NCBI GenBank assembly: GCA_963966185.1
Contig: CAWZYM010000089.1
Span: 794,501-858,500 of the forward strand
Origin: Rhabditoides inermis
Taxonomy: Eukaryota; Nematoda; Chromadorea; Rhabditida; Rhabditidae
DNA length: 64,000 nt
Direction: 5' to 3'
This document shows positions 26,883 through 40,659 of this stretch, in pieces. Position 1 is the first letter of the stretch, and the number at the start of each line of letters is the position of its first letter. The position numbers and the translations under genes are program-made. The notes under the pieces are model-generated. The model was not told the DNA's origin. It made no database searches and saw only the letters and a program-made list of their open reading frames with translations.

Positions 26883-27437
26883 TAGGAACCACAACGTGAG
26901 TTGCAGAGAGCCCGGCGAAATCATGTTTTTTTCTCACTGGACACATGACGTGCTCTAATTAGCATAGAACGATTCGCCATTTCGCGCTGGTTCTAACGGT
27001 ATATTTTTTATGGGATCATGTACCCTGTAAAGTAGTGAGAATCGGTAAAAAGTGATACGATGACGTCATATTTCTTTGATCTAGCCGCCATAGCTCAAAG
27101 TGAGTAATGAAAAATGCTAATATAAGAGACGTATTTCATCAAGTACTTATCGATTACGATTACAGTCAAACAAAACCTAGTGATACTATTATAAACGTAT
27201 ATGTTCATTATTTAACTATCGATGACGTCATCAGTGCTTTGATCTAGCCGCCCTCTGTCGCACTTTCCCTATGTGAGCGCGCGCTCGGGTGCGCGGCGCC
27301 GTGCGGAATTAGAGCGCAATGTGAACGATGAACCCTACGAGCATTATATATTTTTAAAATCAGCTTTAAATGGACCACATTTATGAACTCATTGCTATAC
27401 CATATCCAAATATTTGAAAATCTCATTGTGGTCCCTA
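26883..27437. mobile_element. 555-bp MITE with 9-bp target duplication
   Basis: It interrupts core C6. Ends TAGGAACCACAA and TTGTGGTCCCTA are inverted repeats (11 of 12). The 9-bp sequence ATCAGACAG is present on both sides (26874-26882, 27438-27446) and only once in the other seven cores, which fixes the boundaries. A 9-bp duplication suits Mutator-like elements. Inside are two diverged direct copies of a GATGACGTCAT...TTTGATCTAGCCGCC segment. Confidence 0.75.
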
Positions 27438-28102
27438 ATCAGACAGACTGGCAGCTGGCGCACTCTCACCTCGCCACACTCTCTCGTCGCGGGGCAATAA
27501 AGTGGCGTCGATTAGAGGAATTTAATTGATAGCGAGCGTCAGAGGTCACAAAAAGATGCAAATTTTGGTAGAAGTGTAGTGGCCACCTATTTGCATGTTG
27601 TAGTAAAGGGAGATCTGACACGGTTTCCTAGTTTTCTTGAACAGCCCGCGACAACTGTTTGGTGTCGCCTCGCCTCGACTAAATCACTTCGTGAAAGGAA
27701 ACCAGGAGGAGTTATAAAAAGATTACGGGCAGATTTGTAGGTGAGGGAGTGTAGAGGAGTGACGTCGAAACCGTTTTTCGATAGCTGAAGTCTGCGATTC
27801 GCAGTACTCGTTCTTGTAAGGTCTACTCGCCGCACCCGATTCGTCAGTGACCCGTCTCTTCATCTGACACACTATCTCGCTGCTTTTCTGTCTGACTCTC
27901 TCGGATTACGCGCTATTTCGTCGGACCTTCTTGAGCTTATAGCTCCGCGGATATGAGAGATAAAGATCTGAAAATTGGAATCCTGCATCTCGGGACCGAG
28001 ACCATCGGATCGATGTCACGTTTGGCTAGATAGGAGTAGTGGGTGGCGCGGTAGAGCGATGGACGTACGGAAACCATAGGGCATTTTACACTTACAGGCA
28101 GA

Positions 28103-28480
28103 CTAGCGCGCTTCGCGCGCTAGAAATATAGGTATAAAATAGAGGAGAAAATTATCTATCGATTGATATATAGATTGACTTGATATGTGCTCTGGAAGTG
28201 CTATTAGGAGCTGTGCTAGAAGTGCTGTTGTCAGAGCCTTCCAAAAATGAGTGAACTTTATTGTATTTCCTTAATTTTGAATTACAGAATTAACAAATGT
28301 TTGAACAGTGTCAATGTCTAACAGTATCTGGTTGATAATTTTTTGATTCTCGACGGATATTGTCTTACCTATGCTCACAGAAGGCGCTTCGAGATGCTGC
28401 CGAAGACTATCGGTTTATGAGTGATAACTTTGTCATAACTAAACTACTTTTTCCGTTTCTCCGCTTCTCTCTGTCTTTCC

Positions 28481-28538
<58 letters not shown>

Positions 28539-29636
28539 TCTAGAAGGCGCTCCGGCACGCTCCCGCGTGCCTCCGCGGTCAAAGCCTATCAGTAAATCAA
28601 AAATAATAATATATTGATCATTGATACTGTTTTGCATTTTCTCCGACTCTCTGATCTTTCTTTCTCTCGTATGCACATAGAAAGCGCTCCGGCACGCTCC
28701 GCGCGCCTCCGCGGTCAAATTCTATCAGTAGATCAGTAATAGTAAGAATGCATTGATCACTGCTACTGATATGAATTTTCTCCGACTCTCTGATCGTTCA
28801 CTTTCTCGTATGCACATAGAAAGCGCTCCGGCACGCTCCGCGCGCCTCCGCGGTCAAAATATATCAGTAGATCAGTAATAGTAAGAATGCATTGATCACT
28901 GCTACTGATATGAATTTTCTCCGACTCTCTGATCTTTCACTCTCTCGTATGCACATAGAAAGCGCTCCGGCACGCTCCGCGCGCCTCCGCGGTCAAAATA
29001 TATCAGTAGATCAGTAATAGTAAGAATGCGTTGATCACTGCTACTGATATGAATTTTCTCCGACTCTCTGATCGTTCACTTTCTCGTATGCACATAGAAA
29101 GCGCTCCGGCACGCTCCGCGCGCCTCCGCGGTCAAAATATATCAGTAGATCAGTAATAGTAAGAATGCGTTGATCACTGCTACTGATATGAATTTTCTCC
29201 GACTCTCTGATCGTTCACTTTCTCGTATGCACATAGAAAGCGCTCCGGCACGCTCCGCGCGCCTCCGCGGTCAAAATATATCAGTAGATCAGTAATAGTA
29301 AGAATGCATTGATCACTGCTACTGATATGACTTATCTCCGACTCTCTGATCTTTCACTCTCTCGTATGCACATAGAAAGCGCTCCGGCACGCTCCACGCG
29401 CCTCCGCGGTCAAAATATATCAGTATATCGGTAAGAAATGAAAATAATTTGATCACTTCTACTGATATGCATTTTCTCCGACTCTCTGATATTTTACTTT
29501 TTCGTATGCACATAGAAAGCGCTCCGGCACGCTCCGCGCGCCTCCGCGGTCAAAGTATATCAGTATATCAGTAAGAAATAAGTATAATTTGATCACTGCT
29601 ACTGATATGCATTTTCTCCGACTCTCTGATATTTTA

Positions 29637-29682
<46 letters not shown>

Positions 29683-29902
29683 TCTAGAAGGCGCTCCGGC
29701 ACGCTCCGCGCGCCTCCGCGGTCAAAGTCGATCAGTAGATCAGTAATTATATTAATATATCGATCACTTCTACTGATATGCATTTTCTCCGACTCTCTGA
29801 TATTTTACTTTTTCGTATGCACATAGAAAGCGCTCCGGCACGCTCCGCGCGCCTCCGCGGTCCAAGTCGATCAGTAGATCAGTAATATAAAACAGTAGTA
29901 AA

Positions 29903-29950
<48 letters not shown>

Positions 29951-31022
29951 AGAGAGATAAAGAGATAGAAAGAGAGAGATGAGAGAGAGCTGGTTGACAA
30001 TTATTATTTATTTTAAATCCAAGTAGAATTCATAGTTATCATTAATCTGAAATCATAACATATAAGAGAGAGATAGAGGAAGAGAGGGAGAGAGGGAGAG
30101 AAAGAGAGAGAAAGAGAGAGAGAAAGGGGGAGAGAGACACACACGAAAAAAGAGAGAGGAGAAAAGGAGGTTACATAGTATTTCGCCTCGCCTCCCTTCC
30201 CTGATTGAACATACAATGACGTGAGTGCATATATTTATGTTTTATTGTATTTACTCAGAATATAGTAATCGCGCAGTTTGTTGGAGTGTGGTGAGCTGTT
30301 TCATAGTGCATGGTGATGTTCTCGCTCATTTGCACAATAGACTGTCTCTTTCTCTGACATCAGACAGACTGGCAGCTGGCGCACTCTCACCTCGCCACAC
30401 TCTCTCCTCGCGGGGCAATAAAGTGGCGTCGATTAAAGGAATTTAATTGATAGCGGGCGTCAGAGGTCACAAAAAGATGCAAATTTTGGTAGAAGTGTAG
30501 TGGCCACCTATATACATGTTGTAGTGAAGGGAGACCTTACACGATTGCCTAGTTTTCTTGAACAGCCCGCGACAACTGTTTGGTGTCGCCTCGCCTCGAC
30601 TAAATCACTTCGTGAAAGGAAACCAGGAGGAATTATAAAAAGATTACGGGCAGATTTGTAGGTAAGGAAGTGTAGAGGAGTGACGTCGTAACCGTTTCTC
30701 GAAAGCTGAAGTCTGCGATTCGCAGTACTCGTTCTTGTAAGGTCTACTCGATGCAACCGTTCAACGACCTAACCGTCTCTTCATCTGACACACTATTTCA
30801 CTGCTTTTCTGTCTGACTCTCTCTGATTACGCGCTATTTCGTCGGACTTTCTGGAGCTTATAGCTCCTCGGATATGAAAGATAACGAGCTGAAAATTGGA
30901 ATCCTGCATCTCGGGACCGAGACCATCGGATCGATGTCACGTTTGGCTAGATAGGAGTAGTGGGTGGCGCGGTAGAGCGATGGACGTACGGAAACCATAG
31001 GGCATTTTGCACTTACACCCGA
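28103..31022 (-). mobile_element. Tandem element E6, Helitron-like repeat unit (2.9 kb)
   Basis: Minus-strand order: TC at 31022, core C7 to about 30184, GA tracts (30140-29907), roughly nine monomers (29.85-28.6 kb; several nearly identical ones with GTAAGAATGC at 28.74-29.3 kb), CT tract 28534-28482, an AT-rich block and a hairpin at 28123-28103. The core pairs with that of E2. Confidence 0.6.
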
Positions 31023-34000
31023 CTAGCGCGCTTCGCGCGCTAGAAATATAGGTATAAAATAAAGAAGAAAATTATTTATCGATTGATATATAGATTGACT
31101 TGATAGGTGCATAGGTGCTCTGGAAGTGCTATTAGGAGCTGTGCTAGAAGTGCTGTTGTCAGTCTTCCAGTAGATGACTGATCTTTAGTTCTTTCTTTCT
31201 TTATTTTATTTTCAGTAATTTTAAATAAGTAGAAAGTGTCACTGTCTATCTGGTTGATAGTATCTGGTTGACTGCTTTTCTACAGATGTATTTACCTTGC
31301 TCATAGAAGGCGGTCCGGCACGCTTCGCGAGCCTCCGCGGTCAAAGCCGATCAGTAGATCAGTAATAATGAGAATATATTGATCACTGTTACTGATATGT
31401 ATTCTCTCCGACTCTCTGATATTTCACTCTCTCGTATGCACATGGAGGGCGCTCCGGCACGCTTCGCGCGCCTCCGCGGTGAAAGTCTATCAGTAGATCA
31501 GTAATAATAAGAAAGTTCATTGATCACTGTTACTGATATGCACTTTCTCCGACTCTCTGATATTTCACTCTCTCGGATGCACAGAGGAGGCGCTCCGGCA
31601 CGCTTCGCGCGCCTCCGCGGTTAAAGTCTATCAGTAGATCAGTAATAATAAGACTATATTGATCACTGCTACTGATATGCTTTTTCTCCGACTCTTTGAT
31701 CTTTCACTTTCTTGTATGCACATAGAAAGCGCTCCGGCACGCTTCGCGCGCCTCCGCGGTCAAAGCCGATCAGTAGATCAGTAATTATAATAATATATAT
31801 TGATCACTGCTACTGATATGCATTCTCTCCTACTCTCTGATCTTTCACTCTCTCGTATGCCCATAGAAAACGCGCCTCCGCGGTCAAAGTCGATCAGTAG
31901 ATCAGTAATAATAAGAATATATTGATCACTGATACTGATATGCATTTTCTCCGACTCTCTGATATTTCACTCTCTCGTATGCACATGGAGGGCGCTCCGG
32001 CACGCTTCGCGAGCCTCCGCGGTCAAAGCCGATCAGTAGATCAGTAATAATGAGAATATATTGATCACTGTTACTGATATGTATTCTCTCCGACTCTCTG
32101 ATATTTCACTCTCTCGTATGCACATGGAGGGCGCTCCGGCACGCTTCGCGCGCCTCCGCGGTGAAAGTCTATCAGTAGATCAGTAATAATAAGAAAGTTC
32201 ATTGATCACTGTTACTGATATGCACTTTCTCCGACTCTCTGATATTTCACTCTCTCGGATGCACAGAGGAGGCGCTCCGGCACGCTTCGCGCGCCTCCGC
32301 GGTTAAAGTCTATCAGTAGATCAGTAATAATAAGACTATATTGATCACTGCTACTGATATGCATTTTCTCCGACTCTTTGATCTTTCACTTTCTTGTATG
32401 CACATAGAAAGCGCTCCGGCACGCTTCGCGCGCCTCCGCGGTCAAAGCCGATCAGTAGATCAGTAATTATAATAATATATATTGATCACTGCTACTGATA
32501 TGCATTCTCTCCTACTCTCTGATCTTTCACTCTCTCGTATGCCCATAGAAAACGCGCCTCCGCGGTCAAAGTCGATCAGTAGATCAGTAATAATAAGAAT
32601 ATATTGATCACTGATACTGATATGCATTTTCTCCGACTCTCTGATATTTCACTCTCTCGTATGCACATGGAGGGCGCTCCGGCACGCTTCGCGAGCCTCC
32701 GCGGTCAAAGCCGATCAGTAGATCAGTAATTATAATAATACATTGATCACTGATACTGATATGCATTTTCTCCGACTCTCTGATCGTTCACTTTCTCGTA
32801 TGCACATAGAAGGCGCTTCGGCACGCTTCGCGCGCCTCCGCGGTCAAAGCCGATCAGTAAATCAGTAAAAATAACAATATATTGATCACTGCTACTGATA
32901 TGCATTTTATCCGACTCTCTGATCGTTTACTTTCTCGTATGCACATAGAAAGCGCTCCGGCACGCTCCGCGCGCCTCCGCGGTCAAACCCTATCAGTATA
33001 TCAGTAATAATAACAATATATATTGATCACTGCTACTGATTTGCATTTTCTCCGACTCTCTGATCTTTCACTCTCCCGTATGCACATAGAAAGCGCTCCG
33101 GGCACGCTCCGCGCGCCTCCGCGGTCAAAGTCGATCAGCAGATCAGTAATATTAAGAATATATTGATCACTGCTACTGATATGCATTTTCTCCGACTCTC
33201 TGATCTTTCACTCTCTCGTATGCACATAGAAAGCGCTCCGGCACGCTTCACGCGCCTCCGCGGTCAAAGCCGATCAGTATATCAGCAATTATAATAATAT
33301 ATTGATCACTGCTACTGATATGCATTCTCTCCGACTCTCTGATCTTTCACTCTCCCGTATGCACATAGAAAGCGCTCCGGCACGCTTCGCGCGCCTCCGC
33401 GGTCAAAGCCGATCAGTAGATCAGTAATAATAACAATAATACATTGATCACTGATACTGATATGCATTTTCTCCGACTCTCTGATTTTTTACTCTTTCGT
33501 ATGCACATAGAAGGCGCTCCGGCACGCTTCGCGCGCCTCCGCGGTGAAAGCCGATCAGTAGATCAGTAATTATAATAATACATTGATCACTGATACTGAT
33601 ATGCATTTTCTCCGACTCTCTGATCTTTCACTCTCTCGTATGCACATAGAAAGCGCTCCGGCACGCTTCACGCGCCTCCGCGGTCAAAGCCGATCAGTAT
33701 ATCAGCAATTATAATAATATATTGATCACTGCTACTGATATGCATTCTCTCCGACTCTCTGATCTTTCACTCTCCCGTATGCACATAGAAAGCGCTCCGG
33801 CACGCTTCGCGCGCCTCCGCGGTCAAAGCCGATCAGTAGATCAGTAATAATAATAATAATACATTGATCACTGATACTGATATGCATTTTCTCCGACTCT
33901 CTGATTTTTTACTCTTTCGTATGCACATAGAAGGCGCTCCGGCACGCTTCGCGCGCCTCCGCGGTGAAAGCCGATCAGTAGATCAGTAATTATAATAATA

Positions 34001-37000
34001 CATTGATCACTGATACTGATATGCATTTTCTCCGACTCTCTGATTTTTTACTCTTTCGTATGCACATAGAAGGCGCTCCGACACGCTTCACGCGCCTCCG
34101 CGGTCAAAGCCGTTCAGTATATCAGTAATTATAATAAAACATTGATCACTGATACTGATATGCATTTTCTCCGACTCTCTGATCGTTCACTTTCTCGTAT
34201 GCACATAGAAAGCGCTCCGGCACGCTTCGCGCGCCTTCGCGGTCAACGTATATCAGTAGATCAGTAAAAAAAGGAATATATTGATCACTGCTACTGATAT
34301 GCATTTTCTCCGACTCTCTGATCGTTCACTTTCTCGTATGCACATAGAAAGCGCTCCGGCACGCTCCGCGCGCCTCCGCGGTCAAACCCTATCAGTATAT
34401 CAGTAATAATAACAATATATATATTGATCACTGCTACTGATTTGCATTTTCTCCGACTCTCTGATCTTTCACTCTCCCGTATGCACATAGAAAGCGCTCC
34501 GGGCACGCTCCGCGCGCCTCCGCGGTCAAAGTCGATCAGCAGATCAGTAATATTAAGAATATATTGATCACTGCTACTGATATGCATTTTCTCCGACTCT
34601 CTGATCTTTCACTCTCTCGTATGCACATAGAAAGCGCTCCGGCACGCTTCACGCGCCTCCGCGGTCAAAGCCGATCAGTATATCAGCAATTATAATAATA
34701 TATTGATCACTGCTACTGATATGCATTCTCTCCGACTCTCTGATCTTTCACTCTCCCGTATGCACATAGAAAGCGCTCCGGCACGCTTCGCGCGCCTCCG
34801 CGGTCAAAGCCGATCAGTAGATCAGTAATAATAACAATAATACATTGATCACTGATACTGATATGCATTTTCTCCGACTCTCTGATTTTTTACTCTTTCG
34901 TATGCACATAGAAGGCGCTCCGGCACGCTTCGCGCGCCTCCGCGGTGAAAGCCGATCAGTAGATCAGTAATTATAATAATACATTGATCACTGATACTGA
35001 TATGCATTTTCTCCGACTCTCTGATCTTTCACTCTCTCGTATGCACATAGAAAGCGCTCCGGCACGCTTCACGCGCCTCCGCGGTCAAAGCCGATCAGTA
35101 TATCAGCAATTATAATAATATATTGATCACTGCTACTGATATGCATTCTCTCCGACTCTCTGATCTTTCACTCTCCCGTATGCACATAGAAAGCGCTCCG
35201 GCACGCTTCGCGCGCCTCCGCGGTCAAAGCCGATCAGTAGATCAGTAATAATAATAATAATACATTGATCACTGATACTGATATGCATTTTCTCCGAATC
35301 TCTGATTTTTTACTCTTTCGTATGCACATAGAAGGCGCTCCGGCACGCTTCGCGCGCCTCCGCGGTGAAAGCCGATCAGTAGATCAGTAATTATAATAAT
35401 ACATTGATCACTGATACTGATATGCATTTTCTCCGACTCTCTGATTTTTTACTCTTTCGTATGCACATAGAAGGCGCTCCGACACGCTTCACGCGCCTCC
35501 GCGGTCAAAGCCGTTCAGTATATCAGTAATTATAATAAAACATTGATCACTGATACTGATATGCATTTTCTCCGACTCTCTGATCGTTCACTTTCTCGTA
35601 TGCACATAGAAAGCGCTCCGGCACGCTTCGCGCGCCTTCGCGGTCAACGTATATCAGTAGATCAGTAAAAAAAGGAATATATTGATCACTGCTACTGATA
35701 TGAATTTTCTCCGACTCTCTGATCGTTCACTTTCTCGTATGCACATAGAAAGCGCTCCGGCACGCTTCGCGCGCCTCCGCGGTCAAAGTATATCAGTAGA
35801 TCAGTAAAAATAAGAATATGTTGATCACTGCTACTGATATGCATTTTCTCCGACTCTCTGATCGTTCATTTTCTCGTATGAACATAGAAAGCGCTCCGCT
35901 TCGCGCGCCTCCGCGGTCAAAGTCGATCAGTAGATCAGTAATAATAAGACTGTATTAATCACTGCTACTAATATGAATTCTCTCCTACTCTCTGATCTTT
36001 TACTCTTTCGTATGAACATAGAAGGCGCTCCGGCACACTCCACGGTAAAAGCCTATCAGTAGCTGGTTGACAATTACTTTATATTATAGATACGAGTATA
36101 GTTTATAGTTTTTACTGGTCTAATATTATAAAATAGAAGATAGTGAGAGAGAGAGAGAGAGTGAGAGAGAGAGAGAGAGAGAGAGGCGCGCCTCCGCGGT
36201 CAAAGTCGATCAGTAGATCAGTAATAATAAGAATATATTGATCACTGCTACTGATATGCATTTTCTCCGACTCTCTGATCGTTCACTTTCTCGTATGCAC
36301 ATAGAAAGCGCTCCGGCACGCTCCGCGCGCCTCCGCGGTGAAAGCCGATCAGTAGATCAGTAATTATAATAATACATTGATCACTGATACTGATATGCAT
36401 TTTCTCCGACTCTCTGATCGTTCACTTTCTCGTATGCACATAGAAGGCGCTTCGGCACGCTTCGCGCGCCTCCGCGGTCAAAGCCGATCAGTAAATCAGT
36501 AAAAATAACAATATATTGATCACTGCTACTGATATGCATTTTATCCGACTCTCTGATCGTTCACTTTCTCGTATGCACATAGAAAGCGCTCCGGCACGCT
36601 CCGCGCGCCTCCGCGGTCAAACCCTATCAGTATATCAGTAATAATAACAATATATATTGATCACTGCTACTGATTTGCATTTTCTCCGACTCTCTGATCT
36701 TTCACTCTCCCGTATGCACATAGAAAGCGCTCCGGGCACGCTCCGCGCGCCTCCGCGGTCAAAGTCGATCTGCAGATCAGTAATATTAAGAATATATTGA
36801 TCACTGCTACTGATATGCATTTTCTCCGACTCTCTGATCTTTCACTCTCTCGTATGCACATAGAAAGCGCTCCGGCACGCTTCGCGCGCCTCCGCGGTCA
36901 AAGCCGATCAGTATATCAGCAATTATAATAATATATTGATCACTGATACTGATATGCATTTTCTCCGACTCTCTGATTTTTTTTACTCTTTCGTATGCAC

Positions 37001-38110
37001 ATAGAAGGCGCTCCGGCACGCTTCGCGCGCCTCCGCGGTGAAAGCCGATCAGTAGATCAGTAATTATAATAATACATTGATCACTGATACTGATATGCAT
37101 TTTCTCCGACTCTCTGATTTTTTACTCTTTCGTATGCACATAGAAGGCGCTCCGACACGCTTCACGCGCCTCCGCGGTCAAAGCCGTTCAGTATATCAGA
37201 AATTATAATAAAACATTGATCACTGATACTGATATGCATTTTCTCCGACTCTCTGATCGTTCACTTTCTCGTATGCACATAGAAAGCGCTCCGGCACGCT
37301 TCGCGCGCCTCCGCGGTCAAAGTATATCAGTAGATCAGTAAAAATAAGAATATGTTGATCACTGCTACTGATATGCATTTTCTCCGACTCTCTGATCGTT
37401 CATTTTCTCGTATGAACATAGAAAGCGCTCCGGCACGCTTCGCGCGCCTCCGCGGTCAAAGTCGATCAGTAGATCAGTAATAATAAGACTGTATTGATCA
37501 CTGCTACTAATATGAATTCTCTCCTACTCTCTGATCTTTTACTCTTTCGTATGAACATAGAAGGCGCTCCGACACGCTTCACGCGCCTCCGCGGTCAAAG
37601 CCGTTCAGTATATCAGAAATTATAATAAAACATTGATCACTGATACTGATATGCATTTTCTCCGACTCTCTGATCGTTCACTTTCTCGTATGCACATAGA
37701 AAGCGCTCCGGCACGCTTCGCGCGCCTCCGCGGTCAAAGTATATCAGTAGATCAGTAAAAATAAGAATATGTTGATCACTGCTACTGATATGCATTTTCT
37801 CCGACTCTCTGATCGTTCATTTTCTCGTATGAACATAGAAAGCGCTCCGGCACGCTTCGCGCGCCTCCGCGGTCAAAGTCGATCAGTAGATCAGTAATAA
37901 TAAGACTGTATTGATCACTGCTACTAATATGAATTCTCTCCTACTCTCTGATCTTTTACTCTTTCGTATGAACATAGAAGGCGCTCCGGCACACTCCACG
38001 GTAAAAGCCTATCAGTAGCTGGTTGACAATTACTTTATATTATAGATACGAGTATAGTTTATAGTTTTTACTGGTCTAATATTATAAAATAGAAGAGAGT
38101 GAGAGAGAGA

Positions 38111-38152
<42 letters not shown>

Positions 38153-38547
38153 CGCCTCCGCGGTCAACGTATATCAGTAGATCAGTAAAAATAAGAATAT
38201 TTTGATCACTGCTACTGATATGAGTTTTCTCCGACTCTCTGATCGTTCACTTTCTCGTATGCACATAGAAAGCGCTCCGGCACGCTTCGCGCGCCTCCGC
38301 GGTCAAAGTATATCAGTAGATCAGTAAAAATAAGAATATATTGATCACTGCTACTGATATGCATTTTCTCCGACTCTCTGATCGTTCATTTTCTCGTATG
38401 AACATAGAAAGCGCTCCGGCACGCTTCGCGCGCCTCCGCGGTCAAAGCCGATCAGTAGCTGGTTGACAATTACTTTTTATTATAGATACAAGTATAGTTT
38501 ATAGTTTTTACTGGTCTAATATTATAAAATAGAAGAGAGTGAGAGAT

Positions 38548-38592
<45 letters not shown>

Positions 38593-38709
38593 TGAGCAGC
38601 TGGTGGACAATTATTATTTAATTTAGATCCAAGTAGACTTCATAATTAAAACTAATCTAAAATCATTATATATATGAGAGAGGTAAATGAAGAGAGGGAG
38701 TGAGAGACG

Positions 38710-38755
<46 letters not shown>

Positions 38756-39709
38756 GAGAGAGAGAGAGCGAGAGAGAGAGAGAGAGGGAGAGAGAGACGA
38801 AAAAGAGAGGGATGAGAAAAGGAATGGGATGAGAAAAAGGAGATTACATACTATTTCGCCTCGCCTCACTTCTATGATTGAATATAGAAGGACGTGAATG
38901 CTAATAGTAATGTTTTATTGTATTTACTCAGAATATAGTAATCGCGCAGTTTGTTGAGGTGTGGTGAGCTGTTTCGTAGTGCATGGTGATGTTCTCGCTC
39001 ATTTGCACAATTGACTGTCTGTTTCTCTAACAGCAGACAGACTGGCAGCTGGCGCACTCTCACCTCGCCACACTCTCTCGTCGCGGGGCAATAAAACGAC
39101 GTCGATTAGAAGAATTTAATTGATAGCGGGCGTAAGAGGTCACAAAAAGGTGCAAATTTTGGTAGAAGTGTAGTGGCCACCTATTTGCATGTTGTAGTAA
39201 AGGGAAACCTTACACGATTGCCTAGTTTTCTTGAACAGGCCGCGACAACTGTTTGGTGTCGCCTCGCCTCGACTAAATCACTTCGTGAAAGGAAACCAGG
39301 AGGAGTTATAAAAAGATTACGGGCAGATTTGTAGGTGAGGGAGTGTAGAGGAGTGACGTCGAAACCGTTTCTCGAAAGCTGGGGTCTGCGATTCGCAGTA
39401 CTCGTTCTTGTAAGGCCTACTCGATGCAACCGTTCAACCACCTACCCGCCTCCTCGCCTCACACACTATTTCGCCGCTTTTGTGTCTGACTCTCTCTGAT
39501 TACGCGCTATTTCGTCGGACTTTCTGGAGCCTATAGCTCCGCGGATATGAGAGATAACGAGCTGAAAATTGGAATCCTGCATCTCGGGACCGAGACCATC
39601 GGATCGATGTCACGTTTGGCTAGATAGGAGTAGTGGGTGGCGCGGTAGAGCGATGGACGGACGGAAACCATAGGGCATTTTGCACAGCCAGGCGCAGCGG
39701 GCGCTGCGA
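31023..39709 (-). mobile_element. Tandem element E7, Helitron-like repeat unit (8.7 kb)
   Basis: The longest unit. Minus-strand order: TC at 39709, core C8 to about 38857, GA tracts (38800-38536, 38149-38098), more than 40 monomers (38.4-31.3 kb), an AT-rich block and a hairpin at 31043-31023. Nested higher-order repeats are seen: about 684 bp (31.37 and 32.05 kb), about 1.4 kb (markers at 33.02 and 34.43 kb) and about 415 bp (37.26 and 37.67 kb). It ends at the junction with the 950-bp units. Confidence 0.6.
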
Positions 39710-40659
39710 CTAGCCCGAGCGGCGCTGGCGCGCCGCTCGGGCTAGGGCCGCCTTCGGCGGCCTCAACACTCAAACATCAAAATCGAAATCATCACTCAAA
39801 TCTAATTTCATAACTAAAGTATGTCCACAAACCTCTAATGCAACTAAGAATTACATTACAATACTAAATACCAAAACTGAAGACAGTTTGACGTTGTTTA
39901 CAATTTTGTTTACTTGTTTACACATTATGTAAACAACATTTTTGAACTCGCCTCCAAGTCTACTACACGTTATACACCTTTCAAACACGTTTTCAGTTTG
40001 TTTACATATTTGTTTACTTGTTTACAACATCTGTAAACAACATTTTTAAACTCACCAATAATGTTACTAAACATTTGACATCTTTAAAACACATTTTCAG
40101 GTTGTTTACAAAGTTGTTTACTTGTTTACATCACCTGTAAACATCATTTTTGAACTCGCCTCCAAGTCTACATCATCTTAGATACCTTCATAACAAACTT
40201 TGAATTTGTTTACAAACTTGTTTACTTGTTGACAAACATGTAAACAACAACATCGCTGACTTGCCTCCAGGTCACATACCAAGTTTGGACTCTTTGGCAT
40301 CAAAACTGACCGAAATACAACATTACCATATTTGGAAATATGCAAATGAGGTCAAAAATCAAAACTTTAATTCTCGACCCTACAGTACCTTAACCCCGAA
40401 AGGGCATCTCAGTAGCTCGAAAACGAAGCATAGTTTACATAAAAAGTGCTTAAAATTTCGTCTATGTCCATCAGAGTTTCGGTCAACCCATATAAGGAAA
40501 CGTCAGATATCGATCCCAGGTAAACGATGCAGAGCGGTCACCACCTCAGGTCTAAGTTCCATACCTCAACCCCTATCGATCACTACAAATTGAGATACAA
40601 CCGCGGAACGACACACAGACAGACACCATAGCATAATTTATAGGGGGGTGGGCGGGTGA
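39710..40659 (-). mobile_element. 950-bp Helitron-like unit, copy 1
   Basis: On the minus strand it starts TCACCCGCCCACC and ends in a 15-bp-stem hairpin (TAGCCCGAGCGGCGC, loop TGGC, then its complement) closing with CTAG. A second small hairpin, GGCCGCC-TTC-GGCGGCC, lies just inside. The subterminal GCTATGGTGTCTGTCTGT resembles CCTATGGTTTCCGTCCGT at the start of the array cores, so the two families look related. It holds four degenerate ~110-bp repeats rich in TTGTTTAC/GTAAACAA (39.88-40.25 kb). A 110-codon open frame shows no known domain. Confidence 0.55.
39884..40256. repeat. Four degenerate ~110-bp repeats with GTTTAC motifs
   Basis: Each copy carries TTGTTTACTTGTTTACA, a GTAAACAACAT motif a few bases later, then AACTCGCCTCCAAGTCTAC or a variant. 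TTGTTTAC and GTAAACAA can pair within a copy. The same four repeats recur at 40834-41206 in the second unit. Confidence 0.8.

Larger units (their letters stand above)
22183..28102 (-). mobile_element. Tandem element E5 with two MITE insertions (5.9 kb)
   Basis: Minus-strand order: TC at 28102, core C6 (to about 26697, split by a 555-bp MITE), GA tract 26639-26612, monomers, a second 110-bp sub-array (24.06-24.95 kb), a ~125-bp sub-array (23.27-23.91 kb), diverged AT-rich sequence, a TTAA-flanked MITE and a hairpin at 22203-22183. The 5.99-9.4 kb and 23.28-26.4 kb stretches are near-identical copies offset by about 17 kb. Confidence 0.6.

Noticed and set aside
1..39709. Dozens of 60-115 codon open frames in the array
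   Set aside because: They repeat with the monomers or are low-complexity runs (Ser-Leu or Arg-Glu) translated from GA/CT tracts, and they show no domains or consistent splicing.
1..39709. CRISPR array
   Set aside because: Repeats are 110-140 bp tandem monomers without unique spacers of constant size, and the gene structure is eukaryotic.
1..39709. Hammerhead ribozyme in the satellite monomer
   Set aside because: The CTGANGA and GAAA core motifs do not occur with the needed spacing in the monomers I checked.
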